NCBI GenBank assembly: GCA_030141605.1
Contig: JAQGDQ010001614.1
Span: forward strand, 7,501 to 32,489
Length of the DNA stretch: 24,989 nucleotides
Origin: Tubiluchus corallicola
Lineage: Eukaryota > Priapulida > Priapulimorpha > Priapulimorphida > Tubiluchidae
Reading direction: 5' to 3'
This document shows positions 1 to 9,038 of this stretch, piece by piece. The notes below the pieces were generated by a model. It made no database searches, had not been told where the DNA came from, and saw only the letters and a list, made by a program, of their open reading frames with translations. The position numbers and the translations under genes are program-made. Position 1 is the first letter of the stretch, and every line of letters starts with the position of its first letter.

Positions 1-1506
1 AGCAACTGCCTAGCAAGGGGGCCTAAGCTCATGGAGCCCATGAGCAACTGCCTAGCAAGGGGGGCCCTAAGCTCGTGGAGCCCATGAGCAACTGCCTAGC
101 AAGGGGGGCCCTAAGTTCGTGGGGCCCATGAGCAACTGCCTAGCAACGGGGGCCCTAAGCTCGTGGGGCCCATGAGCAACTGCCTAGCAAGGGGGGCCCT
201 AAGCTCGTGGGGCCCATGAGCAACTGCCTAGCAAGGGGGGCCCTAAGCTCATGGAGCCCATGAGCAACTGCCTAGCAAGGGGGGCCCTAAGTTCGTGGGG
301 CCCATGAGCAACTGCCTAGCAAGGGGGCCTAAGCTCATGGAGCCCATGAGCAACTGCCTAGCAAGGGGGGCCCTAAGCTCGTGGAGCCCTTGAGCAACTG
401 CCTAGCAAGGGGGGCCCTAAGTTCGTGGGGCCCATGAGCAACTGCCTAGCAACGGGGGCCCTAAGTTCGTGGGGCCCATGAGCAACTGCCTAGCAAGGGG
501 GGCCCTAAGTTCGTGGGGCCCATGAGCAACTGCCTAGCAAGGGGGGCCTAAGCTCATGGAGCCCATGAGCAACTGCCTAGCAAGGGGGGCCCTAAGTTCG
601 TGGGGCCCATGAGCAACTGCCTAGCAAGGGGGCCTAAGCTCATGGAGCCCATGAGCAACTGCCTAGCAAGGGGGGCCCTAAGCTCGTGGAGCCCTTGAGC
701 AACTGCCTAGCAAGGGGGGCCCTAAGTTCGTGGGGCCCATGAGCAACTGCCTAGCAACGGGGGCCCTAAGCTCGTGGGGCCCATGAGCAACTGCCTAGCA
801 AGGGGGGCCCTAAGTTCGTGGGGCCCATGAGCAACTGCCTAGCAAGGGGGGCCTAAGCTCATGGAGCCCATGAGCAACTGCCTAGCAAGGGGGGCCCTAA
901 GTTCGTGGGGCCCATGAGCAACTGCCTAGCAAGAGGGGCCCTAAGCTCGTGGAGCCCATGAGCAACTGCCTAGCAAGGGGGGCCCTAAGCTCGTGGAGCC
1001 CATGAGCAACTGCCTAGCAACAGGGGCCCTAAGCTCGTGGAGCCCATGAGCAACTGCCTAGCAACAGGGGCCCTAAGCTCGTGGGGCCCATGAGCAACTG
1101 CCTAGCAAGGGGGGCCCTAAGCTCGTGGGGCCCATGAGCAACTGCCTAGCAAGGGGGGCCTAAGCTCGTGGGGCCCATGAGCAACTGCCTAGCAAGGGGG
1201 GCCCTAAGCTCGTGGAGCCCATGAGCAACTGCCTAGCAAGGGGGGCCTAAGCTCGTGGAGCCCATGAGCAACTGCCTAGCAAGGGGGGCCCTAAGCTAGT
1301 GGAGCCCATGAGCAACTGCCTAGCAAGGGGGGCCTAAGCTCGTGGAGCCCATGAGCAACTGCCTAGCAAGGGGGCCCTAAGCTCGTGGAGCCCATGAGCA
1401 ACTGCCTAGCAAGGGGGGCCCTAAGCTCGTGGAGCCCATGAGCAACTGCCTAGCAACAGGGGCCCTAAGTTCGTGGGGCCCATGAGCAACTGCCTAGCAA
1501 GGGGGG
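1..1506. repeat. 44-bp tandem array (about 34 units, runs off the left edge)
   Basis: Units of about 44 bp contain AGCAACTGCCTAGCAAGG, a G6CCC run, CTAAGCTCGTGG and GGGCCCATG. Variants (TTCGTGG or CTCATGG; GGGGGG, AACGGGGG or ACAGGGG; units one or two bases shorter) alternate, and blocks of the same variant order recur, showing block-wise amplification. It is much more GC-rich than the rest of the window. It lies in the XDH intron downstream of exon n; no ORF of note crosses it. Confidence 0.97.
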
Positions 1507-1606
1507 GCCTGCTTAGAGAAAGCAAAGCTGCTTAGAAAATCAATAGAAAAATGAACGAACAGCAGGTGATCACAATTAATATAATGCAAATTTGTGGAGC
1601 TGGTAC

Positions 1607-1785
1607 CTTGTCGGAAGCAAAAATATCCTCATCGTGAACAATGAATCCGGTTTTATTACTCCCAGGTACGTCGTTATGATCCACGTAAGATACAACACCA
1701 GGTAATTTCAATGCTTCACTCGGATCTACTGATTTGATCACTGCGTGAGCTTTCTTACTGAGTACAAATCCCAGGTAAAGTTCAC
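1607..1785 (-). CDS. XDH: XDH exon n: a/b hammerhead domain
   Basis: Fifty-nine codons after a split Gly. GELYLGFVLSKKAHAVIKSV, DPSEALKLPGVV, DVPGSNKTG and DEDIFASDK are the conserved hammerhead strands of XDH (lxxvxSxxAHAxIxxxD...DVPGxNxxG...DExxFAxdk). The donor is AAG followed by GTACCAG, phase 0. The next exon, expected to begin VxxVGxxIGAVVAD, is not in the window; the sequence left of this exon is a tandem array. The donor sequence resembles that of exon b, but this is a normal consensus. Confidence 0.95.
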
Positions 1786-2291
1786 CTGTAATCAACAAAA
1801 CCATCATGCAGATTCTTGTATCATGTGGACCAATGAGAACGCAGCAAAGTTAATGCAGGAAAACTGGTAAAGAAGTATGCTCTAAAATACTGCAAACTAC
1901 AACAGCTCTTTTTAGATTAAATGATAATTGCCCCAGATAGTTAAATCTTATTAAACTTTCAAAGCTACGGCCAGCTCAGCAAATCCGACAAATAGGTGCT
2001 GTACCTTGATAAGCATGACCACGAACTGCAGTGTTCATCTGTGGCGTAGAGCTCATTTTCGTGACATCACATCAACGCCTTACAGCAACCTTCGCTTACA
2101 CAAATGTGCTTGACGCACAGGGAAGATGCCTACCATTGCACAAACTGTGGTTAGTTTGTGACGTAAGCGATAGCTGTGCCATTAATTATCTTTAGAAGGT
2201 AATTATTCAAATATTATGCACAACTGCCGACTTTTGTAGGTAAGAAAATGTATATTTTGAAAAGTAAATTAAAATGAGATTTAGCCTGATC

Positions 2292-2327
2292 ACTGTATCA
2301 ATTTCTTTTCTACTGGTCTGCTTATTC
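2292..2327. repeat. 36-bp copy of the core of the 80-bp array found at 7703-8654
   Basis: This stretch matches the first 36 bases of the array unit in another intron without a difference. It is directly followed by GTGGAAGCAGTCATTTTGC, a phrase that recurs within the neighbouring dispersed repeat at about 2465-2490. Confidence 0.85.
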
Positions 2328-2368
2328 GTGGAAGCAGTCATTTTGCTTCGGGTTTTACTAAAAATATA

Positions 2369-2845
2369 CTAAAAATTTTATTTTATAATCTCGTAACCAG
2401 TTCTCTGCCTAAAAACTAGAATTGCAACAGTTAAAAACTTTTATTTTCAAACTCCGATAGTAACTCATGGAAACAGTCATTTTGCTTCGGGTTTTTTCTT
2501 TTGTCAAGCCCAAATCTTCATCAGAAAGAGCCATCTACTAGATTTAAACGTAACTTCAATGTGTTCTTGCAAAGTCCGTAGCAACCAACATTTGTACAGT
2601 TGCTAAGTGTTTTGTAGAAATGCGCCAAAAAACAATGGCTGACTTTAACAGCGATTTTCTCAAGATTATGTTTTTCAGTGTGCAGCCTGCACCTCAACTT
2701 CAACGTGGATTATCTCAGCTTAGAAATAATACAGAGTGATGAACTTGGTATCAAAATGATCTTCGAGAAATGGAGATTCAGGATATGTGAATAACTAGTA
2801 AAGGTTAATTGCGAACTTGTGGACGATTTTACTATGCAAGCAAAT
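2369..2845. repeat. 477-bp dispersed repeat, copy 1
   Basis: About 85% identical by eye to 21405-21881 over the full length, in the same orientation. Shared landmarks include CAAACTCCGA, CATTTTGCTTCGGGTTTTTT, GAAGAGCCATCTACT, AAAAAACAATGGCTGACTTT and TGATGAACTTGGTATCAAAA. Reading frames differ between copies and are interrupted, so it is not treated as coding. The class of element is unknown; no terminal inverted repeats were seen. Confidence 0.85.
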
Positions 2846-2871
2846 GTTTTACGGCAGATGAATATCTAGCC

Positions 2872-3345
2872 CAGGGATGTGCAAATTGCAGCCCGCGGGC
2901 CACTTGCGGCCCACCGAGAGATTTGTCAACCTAATGAAAGTACAGTCGGGCGATTAATTAAGTGTATCCAGCTGAAGTCCGTGCCACGATCCCAAAGATA
3001 GTGCGGGTAGTTTTTTCTACTAGATCGGATGCCATTAACCCTTACAAGACGGTTGTAGCTTAATGTCACTGTACTACACAGACTGTGTGATACACATTAC
3101 TAATATGCATTGTAATGAAATTACCACTATCTGTCCTGAAAGTAGAAATATATGGTTTGTAATATAAATTTTAATAACTTCTAAAAGTTTCTTGAGTGTA
3201 GTAGTAATGATGTACGCAGGTCGGATGCAAAAAATCGTTATTAGGCCTTTCTGTACTTGGCTCCTTGATCAAAGTGCATGTGGCCCGAAGGAATTGCGGG
3301 AAAGTTTAATGTGGCCCGGCTAGTCAGATAATTTGCACACCCCTG
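2872..3345. mobile_element. hAT-type MITE (474 bp)
   Basis: The left end CAGGGATGTGCAAATT and the reverse complement of the right end, CAGGGGTGTGCAAATT, form 16-bp terminal inverted repeats with one mismatch. They are followed inside by GCCCGCGGGCCAC and GGCCCGAAGG type sequence, typical of hAT ends. The flanks are ATCTAGCC and GACTAGCC, an 8-bp target duplication with six of eight matches, as expected for hAT. No transposase ORF is present, so it is a non-autonomous element. It lies in the intron between exons m and n. Confidence 0.85.
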
Positions 3346-3441
3346 GACTAGCCAATACACTTCTTTTGTGAATAAAGCTATAAATTATAAACTCTATAAA
3401 ATGTTAATTTATCCGCTAAATTCTATTCAGGTAGAAAGTAC

Positions 3442-3559
3442 CTTCCAGGTGTCTCAAGTCGTCAGTGTAGAGAGCTTCACCTGTCACGTGCTTCAAACCA
3501 GATTGATGAACTAATGGTCGACCTACGACACCTGTTGGTTCATTGCAGGTTGAAGACAC
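3442..3559 (-). CDS. XDH: XDH exon m: start of Mo-binding domain
   Basis: Thirty-nine codons plus one base. VGRPLVHQSGLKHVTGEALY then TDDL matches the highly conserved (V)GRPlxHxxaxxqaTGEAxYxDDi opening of the aldehyde oxidase/xanthine dehydrogenase a/b hammerhead domain. The acceptor is TTTTTACAG and the donor GAAG followed by GTACTT, phase 1. Confidence 0.95.
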
Positions 3560-3639
3560 CTGTAAAAATTAAATAATAATTTCATTTAGGACACAGTCCA
3601 CGGATAGCACATTAAGTAATTCAGTACTTATTTCCAAGG

Positions 3640-4033
3640 TGGTCCCAATTATTATTACCCGCCCATTACTTCAATAAACCCGTGTGCCTGGTCGAAAAAC
3701 CTGCGATACTATTTTTGAAGTCTTTGGTGTGCTACAACCGGGAGTTGAACCTGCGACCTCCTGGGTGGGAAGCGAGTATGCTACCAATTTTTTAAGTCTT
3801 TGGTATGACACAACCGGGAGTTAAACTGGAGACCTCCCGGGTGGGAAGCGAGTATGCTACCAATTTTTTAAGTCTTTGGTATGACACAATCGGGAGTTAA
3901 CCTGGAGACCTCCCGGGTGGGAAGCGAGTATGCTACCAATTTTTTAAGTCTTTGGTATGACACAACCGGGAGTTGAACCTGCGACTTCCTGGGTGGGAAG
4001 CGAGTATTCTTAGCCACAACCACTCACATCAAA
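3640..4033 (-). mobile_element. tRNA-derived SINE with a four-fold tandem tRNA module
   Basis: On the minus strand the right-most unit reads GGCTAAGAATACTCGC (A-box region), TTCCCACC (anticodon-loop-like, CCC) and GGTTCAACTCCCGG (B-box-like). It is followed by CATACCAAAGACTT, also present in the SINE at 20179-20440. The unit is repeated with a 76-bp period, with starts at 3719, 3795, 3871 and 3947. After the last unit, a body related to that SINE follows (CAGG, ACGGGTTTATTG, GGGCGGGTAATAATAA) and is cut off near 3640. Confidence 0.75.
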
Positions 4034-4959
4034 GCCACGTGTATCAGTTAAATTAAAATGATAAAAACCACATTAAAAACAAACCAGCAAACTCAATTTT
4101 TATTCATTTTGTCACTTAGAGAGCCGGGATCCAGTATTCAACAGCAGAGGTCGGAAATCTTACAAAAATGTCCGAAGGACTAAAAGTTGGTTGCCCGGTG
4201 ATAGACATAGCCCAGAGATAAATACAGAAGTATCTACGATGGAGGTGGGTGGGAGGGGTTGGTAACCTAAACACTGCACTGCACACTGCACAGCTTTAAA
4301 CATATTTTTAGGATGAAAGACTAAGGATTAAAGGAAAACAGGATGATTTTTCATATCACTACCCTATTTTCAAATCTGATAAAAAGTATACATTTTAAAC
4401 ACAATTGATACTGCAAAAGCGTTTCTGATATTCAAATAACACATTAAAATCTTAATTAACGGCGGGCGAGCCCATCTATTGATGACATCACAAACTAACA
4501 TAATTTCCAACAGCAAAGACATTCCACGAGTGTGCTGCACGTGTTTGCGAAAGCAAAAATTGAAGTACAATGCTACTGTAAGATATTCAGTGTGTTGTAC
4601 TAAAACTAGGCAAGTTTTAAGATAAAAATTCAAATTTCAAATTTACCGCTGTGCTCACGCATGAGCTGTCGAACGTGTATAGTTCATCACAAACTAACAC
4701 ATCTGAACTGAGCGATACAGCACCTGTTTTTTGTGAAACTCGTTTCCAAAATGTAGGCGCTAGTGCCCGTCTAACTAGTGAATGGCGAAATGCGTGTAAC
4801 AGAGAAGAACTAGTGGCGCGAACGTGAAATTGTGTTTGTGTGGTAATAATTCTTTCACGCAAGTCATTTTTGATAAAATAGTATGTTTCCTTTCAACATT
4901 TTAAACAGTAGATTGTTCTGACCTGCAGTTTAAGAAACACAGACATTAGCCATCAGATA
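4034..4959. other. Intronic sequence, nothing recognised
   Basis: This part of the intron between exons l and m has only short interrupted ORFs on both strands. A phrase CACAAACTAACA occurs near 4489 and 4687 and may be an old duplication. No domain, RNA gene or element end was recognised. Confidence 0.5.
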
Positions 4960-5520
4960 TATTAATTCTACTGGTATATATATAAGATTCGAGGCTACAG
5001 CTCGGACGACGGCACCATTTGCGACGATCTACACATCAAACGAAAGTTCTCGATCTAGTGTCATGCCGTTGGAGGTTTATTTTTCGAATCGGGCCCACGG
5101 GGGAAGGGGGGGGGCGAGAAACCTCCAAAAATGGCCATTTTTCGGCCGTTTTTTGCAAAAGTTATATGAGATCTGGAGAACGGGAATGTGCCGATGGTGG
5201 TGCTGGGTATGGATAGATAGCCCATTCAGCGATGGGTGTCATAGGCGTATTTAGAATTCGCGAGAGGGCCACGGCGCCCCGCAATGGGCATTTTCCCAGA
5301 TGCAATTCGTGATTTTTTCGAAATTTTGACCAAACAGCATGTGGAAAAAACGTTCTAGCGACGCCTGGTGGGACTCTCAAAAGGAGATATATAGCTGTTT
5401 AGAAAGAGGAAGAATGGGGCTACACGATGATGTGGGCTACATTTTAGGACATATCCACCAAAAGGAGTGCCGACGAGTTAATTAGATGTTCTATTTTTGG
5501 CAATTTTCGCTTGGAATTTA
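4960..5520. repeat. Dispersed MITE-like repeat, longer copy
   Basis: The left 190 bp (ATTAATTCTACTGGTATATA, AAGATTCGAGGCTACAGCT, CACCATTTGCG, TCGATCTAGTGTC, GGTTTATTTTTCGAATCGGG, CCTCCAAAAATGGCCATTTT) recur at 6733-6956. A middle of about 350 bp is unique to this copy, and it ends in TTTTCGCTTGGAA as the shorter copy does. No convincing inverted termini are visible. Small plus- and minus-strand ORFs here lack any family signature. Confidence 0.65.
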
Positions 5521-5572
5521 TCATGAATGTGTGTCAACTAGTTAGAGAAAATTAAGCATAACGATCACATAC

Positions 5573-5665
5573 CTCGCAAAACTGAATGCTCTCCGGAATT
5601 CCTGGATGAAACGCATCGATTGCACTACGATGCGTTTCTGGAATCGTTGACGTACACACACCTGG
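5573..5665 (-). CDS. XDH: XDH exon l: linker between FAD and Mo domains
   Basis: Thirty-one codons, phase 0 at both ends. STIPETHRSAIDAFHPGIPE then SIQFCE aligns in length and pattern with the mammalian linker segment that ends ...LFQEV. The Cys at codon 4 (PGVCTST) falls about where mammalian XDH has the linker cysteine involved in thiol conversion from dehydrogenase to oxidase; this is an alignment by eye. The acceptor is ATTTTTAG and the donor GCGAG followed by GTATGTG. Confidence 0.9.
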
Positions 5666-5825
5666 CTAAAAATACATAAACGTTATTTCAAACTGAAGTT
5701 AAACGCACAAAAACAGTCAATGAACTGACGGCTAGGCCGGCTACAAAAATATTTTGTTTCTGTGTTTCCTCATGAGCTCAATAGATGTCAGTAGGGAGGG
5801 AGGAAATTAGAGCTTGGTGAATGTT

Positions 5826-6252
5826 TAAAAGACAAGAAAATGGGACCTGAAGTAGGTTTCAAAAAAATTGCTCGAAAATATTATATTACTTTATACGAAT
5901 TTTAAGCGTATGTCGTACTCGCGTTGAAGGGAATTTTTGTTTGTTTTCATTTTAAATCTCCCGCAGTACTGTTCGGACGGCGCCATTACATGACGTCATA
6001 ATGCACAATGTAAATCAGGGGAAGAAACGGAAATGTTAAATTATGTCCCAAAAAACTTCGCATGCAAAGTTATATTACTTAGAATTTCGCTCACCTGCTT
6101 GAAAGACTTGTGTAATTTGAAGAGAAAATTATTAATCATTTAAAATGTTTTTACCAATTGCTGAAACGTCGTTGACTCACCACCAGGGTGCACCACTGAC
6201 TAACCAAAAAACTATTTCTTATATTATTAACAAGGTACTTAGTGACGTGTGA
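5826..6252. repeat. About 420-bp dispersed repeat, copy 1
   Basis: Matches 18101-18512 in the same orientation with many substitutions. Shared landmarks: ACCTGAAGTAGGTTTCA, ACTCGCGTTGAA, TTTGTTTGTTTTCATTT, AAATCAGGGG, GGAAATGTTAAA, TATGTCCCAAAAA, CCAGGGTGC. It is a repeat family of unknown type located in the intron between exons k and l. Confidence 0.8.
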
Positions 6253-6732
6253 GGTATGTGATAGAAAAATTATTACCCAGCTGATTAGACACAAAATGTA
6301 AGAAAAAACAAGTTTTTCTATCGTGGCTCCATCTCTTGAAGCAAACTTGAAATGCGTCTTGATTCAGCAGGTTTAAGATCACATGACCTAAGGTAACTGA
6401 CTTACCAGGCTGCACAAGTGTCAAAAATTGTTCTAGAAACTTGAGCTGGTTCAAACTTTGAGGTTTACACTGTGAGAAATGTAAATTGTCAGTCTATAGC
6501 AGTCTGAGTCGGACAAGGAGGCAAATCTTTTTGCCAAGTTAAAGTGAACCTGTTCAACTAAAGATTTCTTTTGCTTGTTTAACAGATAAAACGTAATGGT
6601 TACGGTTACGGTCAAGCTTGTGGTCATGTTTTGATGGACTGGACAGTTTCATAAATAAACTAATCAAACTACAAAGCAATTTTCTAATGGTTTAATATTC
6701 TTAAACAAATAACCAAAAATAAAAAATCTTAT
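6253..6732. other. Intronic sequence, nothing recognised
   Basis: AT-rich intron between exons k and l. A small imperfect run GGTTACGGTTACGGTC at about 6597 is the only local pattern noted. Confidence 0.5.
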
Positions 6733-6960
6733 CGTATATATTAATTCTACTGGTATATATATATATTTCTGGAATCGTTTATATATATATATAAGATTCG
6801 AGGCTACAGCTTCGACGACGGCACCATTTGCGGTGATCTATACATCAAACGAAAGGTCTCGATCTAGTGTCGTGCCATTGGGGGTTTATTTTTCGAATCG
6901 GGCCTACCGGGACGAACGGGTGGTGAAAAACCTCCAAAAATGGCCATTTTCGCTTGGAAA
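6733..6960. repeat. Dispersed MITE-like repeat, internally deleted copy
   Basis: Same family as 4960-5520. After CCTCCAAAAATGGCCA it jumps directly to TTTTCGCTTGGAA, the phrase that ends the longer copy, so it looks like an internal-deletion derivative. Near its left end the TA-rich tract is interrupted by a short unique insert (about 6766-6779). Confidence 0.65.
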
Positions 6961-7175
6961 ACTGCTGACGCAAAGCCATCGTTCTAACGTCATCCATTAT
7001 ACTCTATAACCTTATAATTGTACTTCAGTAAAAGCTGCTGCTGGCTTTGCTTTATAAATGAGGACTAGGTAGGATGTTTGCTTATTTTTGATTATACGTG
7101 TATTTGTACGCAAAATTTTTGCGGGGCCTTTGCTAGTCATTATTATTTTAGAAGTGTTTTTGTTGTCGGTTTTAC

Positions 7176-7341
7176 CCGAGTTTCAGAAAGATGACGGAGC
7201 ACCATGAGATAGAATTTGTAGAAGAAGCTAAGCGTCATGGTCCTGCGGTACCGAATCATGCCACCAGGGGCACCGGGATGCAGTGGAATGTCATCTGCGA
7301 GTAGCTTACACGCATCCTCTACGATATCGTCTTCCCATTTT
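7176..7341 (-). CDS. XDH: XDH exon k: FAD C-terminal subdomain
   Basis: The exon completes a split Arg and runs 55 codons. KWEDDIVEDACKLLADDIPL, PGAPGGMIRYRRT and LSFFYKFYLMVL are the conserved end of the FAD domain (GAPGGMxxYRxxLxxSFFFKFyL). The acceptor is ATCTCTGGTAG. The donor is placed at CGG followed by GTAAAA, because this leaves phase 0 and the following exon starts in phase 0; no other GT nearby fits. A G-rich run lies on the plus strand 77 bp upstream of the acceptor. Confidence 0.92.
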
Positions 7342-7417
7342 CTACCAGAGATAAAAAAATCAATAATTTGATTTAAAATTACAAAAATCATAATTCTGTA
7401 CATTGAATACGATCAGC

Positions 7418-7446
7418 GGGGGTGGGGTGGGGGATGGGGTGGGGGG
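7418..7446 (+). other. G-quadruplex-prone run
   Basis: Five runs of four to six G on the plus strand are separated by single T or AT spacers within 29 bases. The plus strand is the template strand of XDH here. The run lies 77 bp upstream of the acceptor of exon k. Confidence 0.75.
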
Positions 7447-7702
7447 TTGTATTCACTAAGCTTCTTACGAACTGTTTTATTCATTAAGTTTTTTCATAAG
7501 AATCAGGGCAATTCATTCATAAGAAAAATCTTAATAATTGTTATTAATAACTAGTAATAAATAATAAAAAAACAATAATAATAATACAAATAATACAAAT
7601 AATAATCTTAATGATTGTTCATAAGAACAATCTTAGGTTTACAATGGAAAAAAGCCTTTTCACAGTTTCAGTGATTGATGATGAAAAGGTCAAAGGTTAA
7701 GT

Positions 7703-8654
7703 GTACTAGACATCTTTTCTACTGATCTGCTTATTCGTTTCCTATTTTGCTTCTGTTAAATACATAATTAGTGCATAATTTACTGTATCAATTTCTTTTC
7801 TACTGGTCTGCTTATTCATTACCTATTTGGCTTTTTGTAAATACATAATTAGTGCATAATTTACTGTATCAATTTCTTTTCTACTGGTCTGCTTATTCAT
7901 TACCTATTTGGCTTTTTGTAAATACATAATTAGTGCATAATTTACTGTATCAATTTCTTTTCTACTGGTCTGCTTATTCATTACCTATTTGGCTTTTGTA
8001 AATACATAATTAGTGCATAATTTACTGTATCAATTTCTTTTCTACTGGTCTGTTTATTCATTACCTATTTGGCTTTTGTAAATACATAATTAGTGCATAA
8101 TTTACTGTATCAATTTCTTTTCTACTGGTCTGCTTATTCATTACCTATTTGGCTTTTGTAAATACATAATTAGTGCATAATTTACTGTATCAATTTCTTT
8201 TCTACTGGTCTGCTTATTCATTACCTATTTGGCTTTTGTAAATACATAATTAGTGCATAATTTACTGTATCAATTTCTTTTCTACTGGTCTGCTTATTCA
8301 CTACCTATTTGACTTTTGTAAATACATAATTAGTGCATAATTTACTGTATCAATTTCTTTTCTACAGGTCTGCTTATTCATTACCTATTTGACTTTTTGT
8401 AAATACATAATTAGTGCATAATTTACTGTATCAATTTCTTTTCTACTGGTCTGTTTATTCATTACCTATTTGGCTTTTTGTAAATACATAATTAGTGCAT
8501 AATTTACTGTATCAATTTCTTTTCTACTGGTCTGCTTATTCATTACCTATTTGGCTTGTTTGTAAATACATAATTAGTGCATAATTTACTGTATCAATTT
8601 CTTTTCTACTGGTCTGCTTATTCATTACCTATTTGTCTTTTGTAAATACATAAT
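7703..8654. repeat. 80-82-bp tandem array (about 12 units)
   Basis: Units start ACTGTATCAATTTC at 7782, 7863, 7944, 8024, 8104, 8184, 8264, 8344, 8425, 8506 and 8588, preceded by a degenerate unit. Length changes come from T-run changes in GGCTTTTGTAAA. Units are nearly identical, indicating recent amplification. The first 36 bases of the unit occur once more at 2292-2327. Confidence 0.96.
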
Positions 8655-8689
8655 GTTCTATACTGTAGGTTCTGCCTTTGTAAACTGGT

Positions 8690-8800
8690 TGTATGTTTGT
8701 AAGATTTACCACTGATGATGACAGCAGCAGCCTGTCGAAACGTTTGGTATGATTTCAACTATTTAATGTAAAAGTTTTTAATAAAGTTGTGTTGTTTCTT
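8690..8800 (+). repeat. Retroelement-tail-like segment with a hammerhead-like motif
   Basis: The segment contains CTGATGA (8712-8718), a hairpin GACAG-loop-CTGTC (8720-8724 with 8732-8736) and GAAAC (8737-8741), followed by GTTTGGTA, then AATAAAG at about 8780. The order CTGATGA, stem, GAAA is the core of hammerhead ribozymes carried by Penelope-like and related elements. One extra T separates the core from the stem and helix I is weak, so activity is uncertain. Its nearest right neighbour is exon j's donor at 8823. Confidence 0.45.
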
Positions 8801-8823
8801 TACAATAAATTAGAAATAGTTAC

Positions 8824-9008
8824 CTGCCGATCAAAGCCGCCATTGTTTTTGTTGCCATCACCGTTCTTGCAGCCATTCCGCCGAAGCTAATTGAGAGATG
8901 CTGTACGACGTTGCTTTCCGGTCGGAATGTGACTTTCATTGCTGCGTTAACAATTGCAATGTCATCGTCTCTACGACGCGTTTGCTTGAAAGCGTGGAAG
9001 TACTCGTT
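8824..9008 (-). CDS. XDH: XDH exon j: FAD C-terminal subdomain and NAD-site loop
   Basis: Sixty-one codons plus two bases. NEYFHAFKQTRRRDDDIAIV contains the loop that lines the NAD+ site next to FAD; the paired acidic residues argue for a dehydrogenase. HLSISFGGMAARTVMATKT matches the (L)xxxYGGMAxxTvxAxxT block. The acceptor is TTTCGCAG, the donor is GGCAG followed by GTAACT, phase 2. A candidate DNA-transposon terminus begins only about 30 bp upstream of the acceptor (9039). Confidence 0.95.
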
Positions 9009-9038
9009 CTGCGAAAATATTTTCACATAAACTGTATA

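Noticed and set aside
6766-6779. A 14-base match between an intronic insert and XDH exon l (5635-5648)
   Set aside because: One such match is expected by chance in a window of this size, and no neighbouring bases agree.
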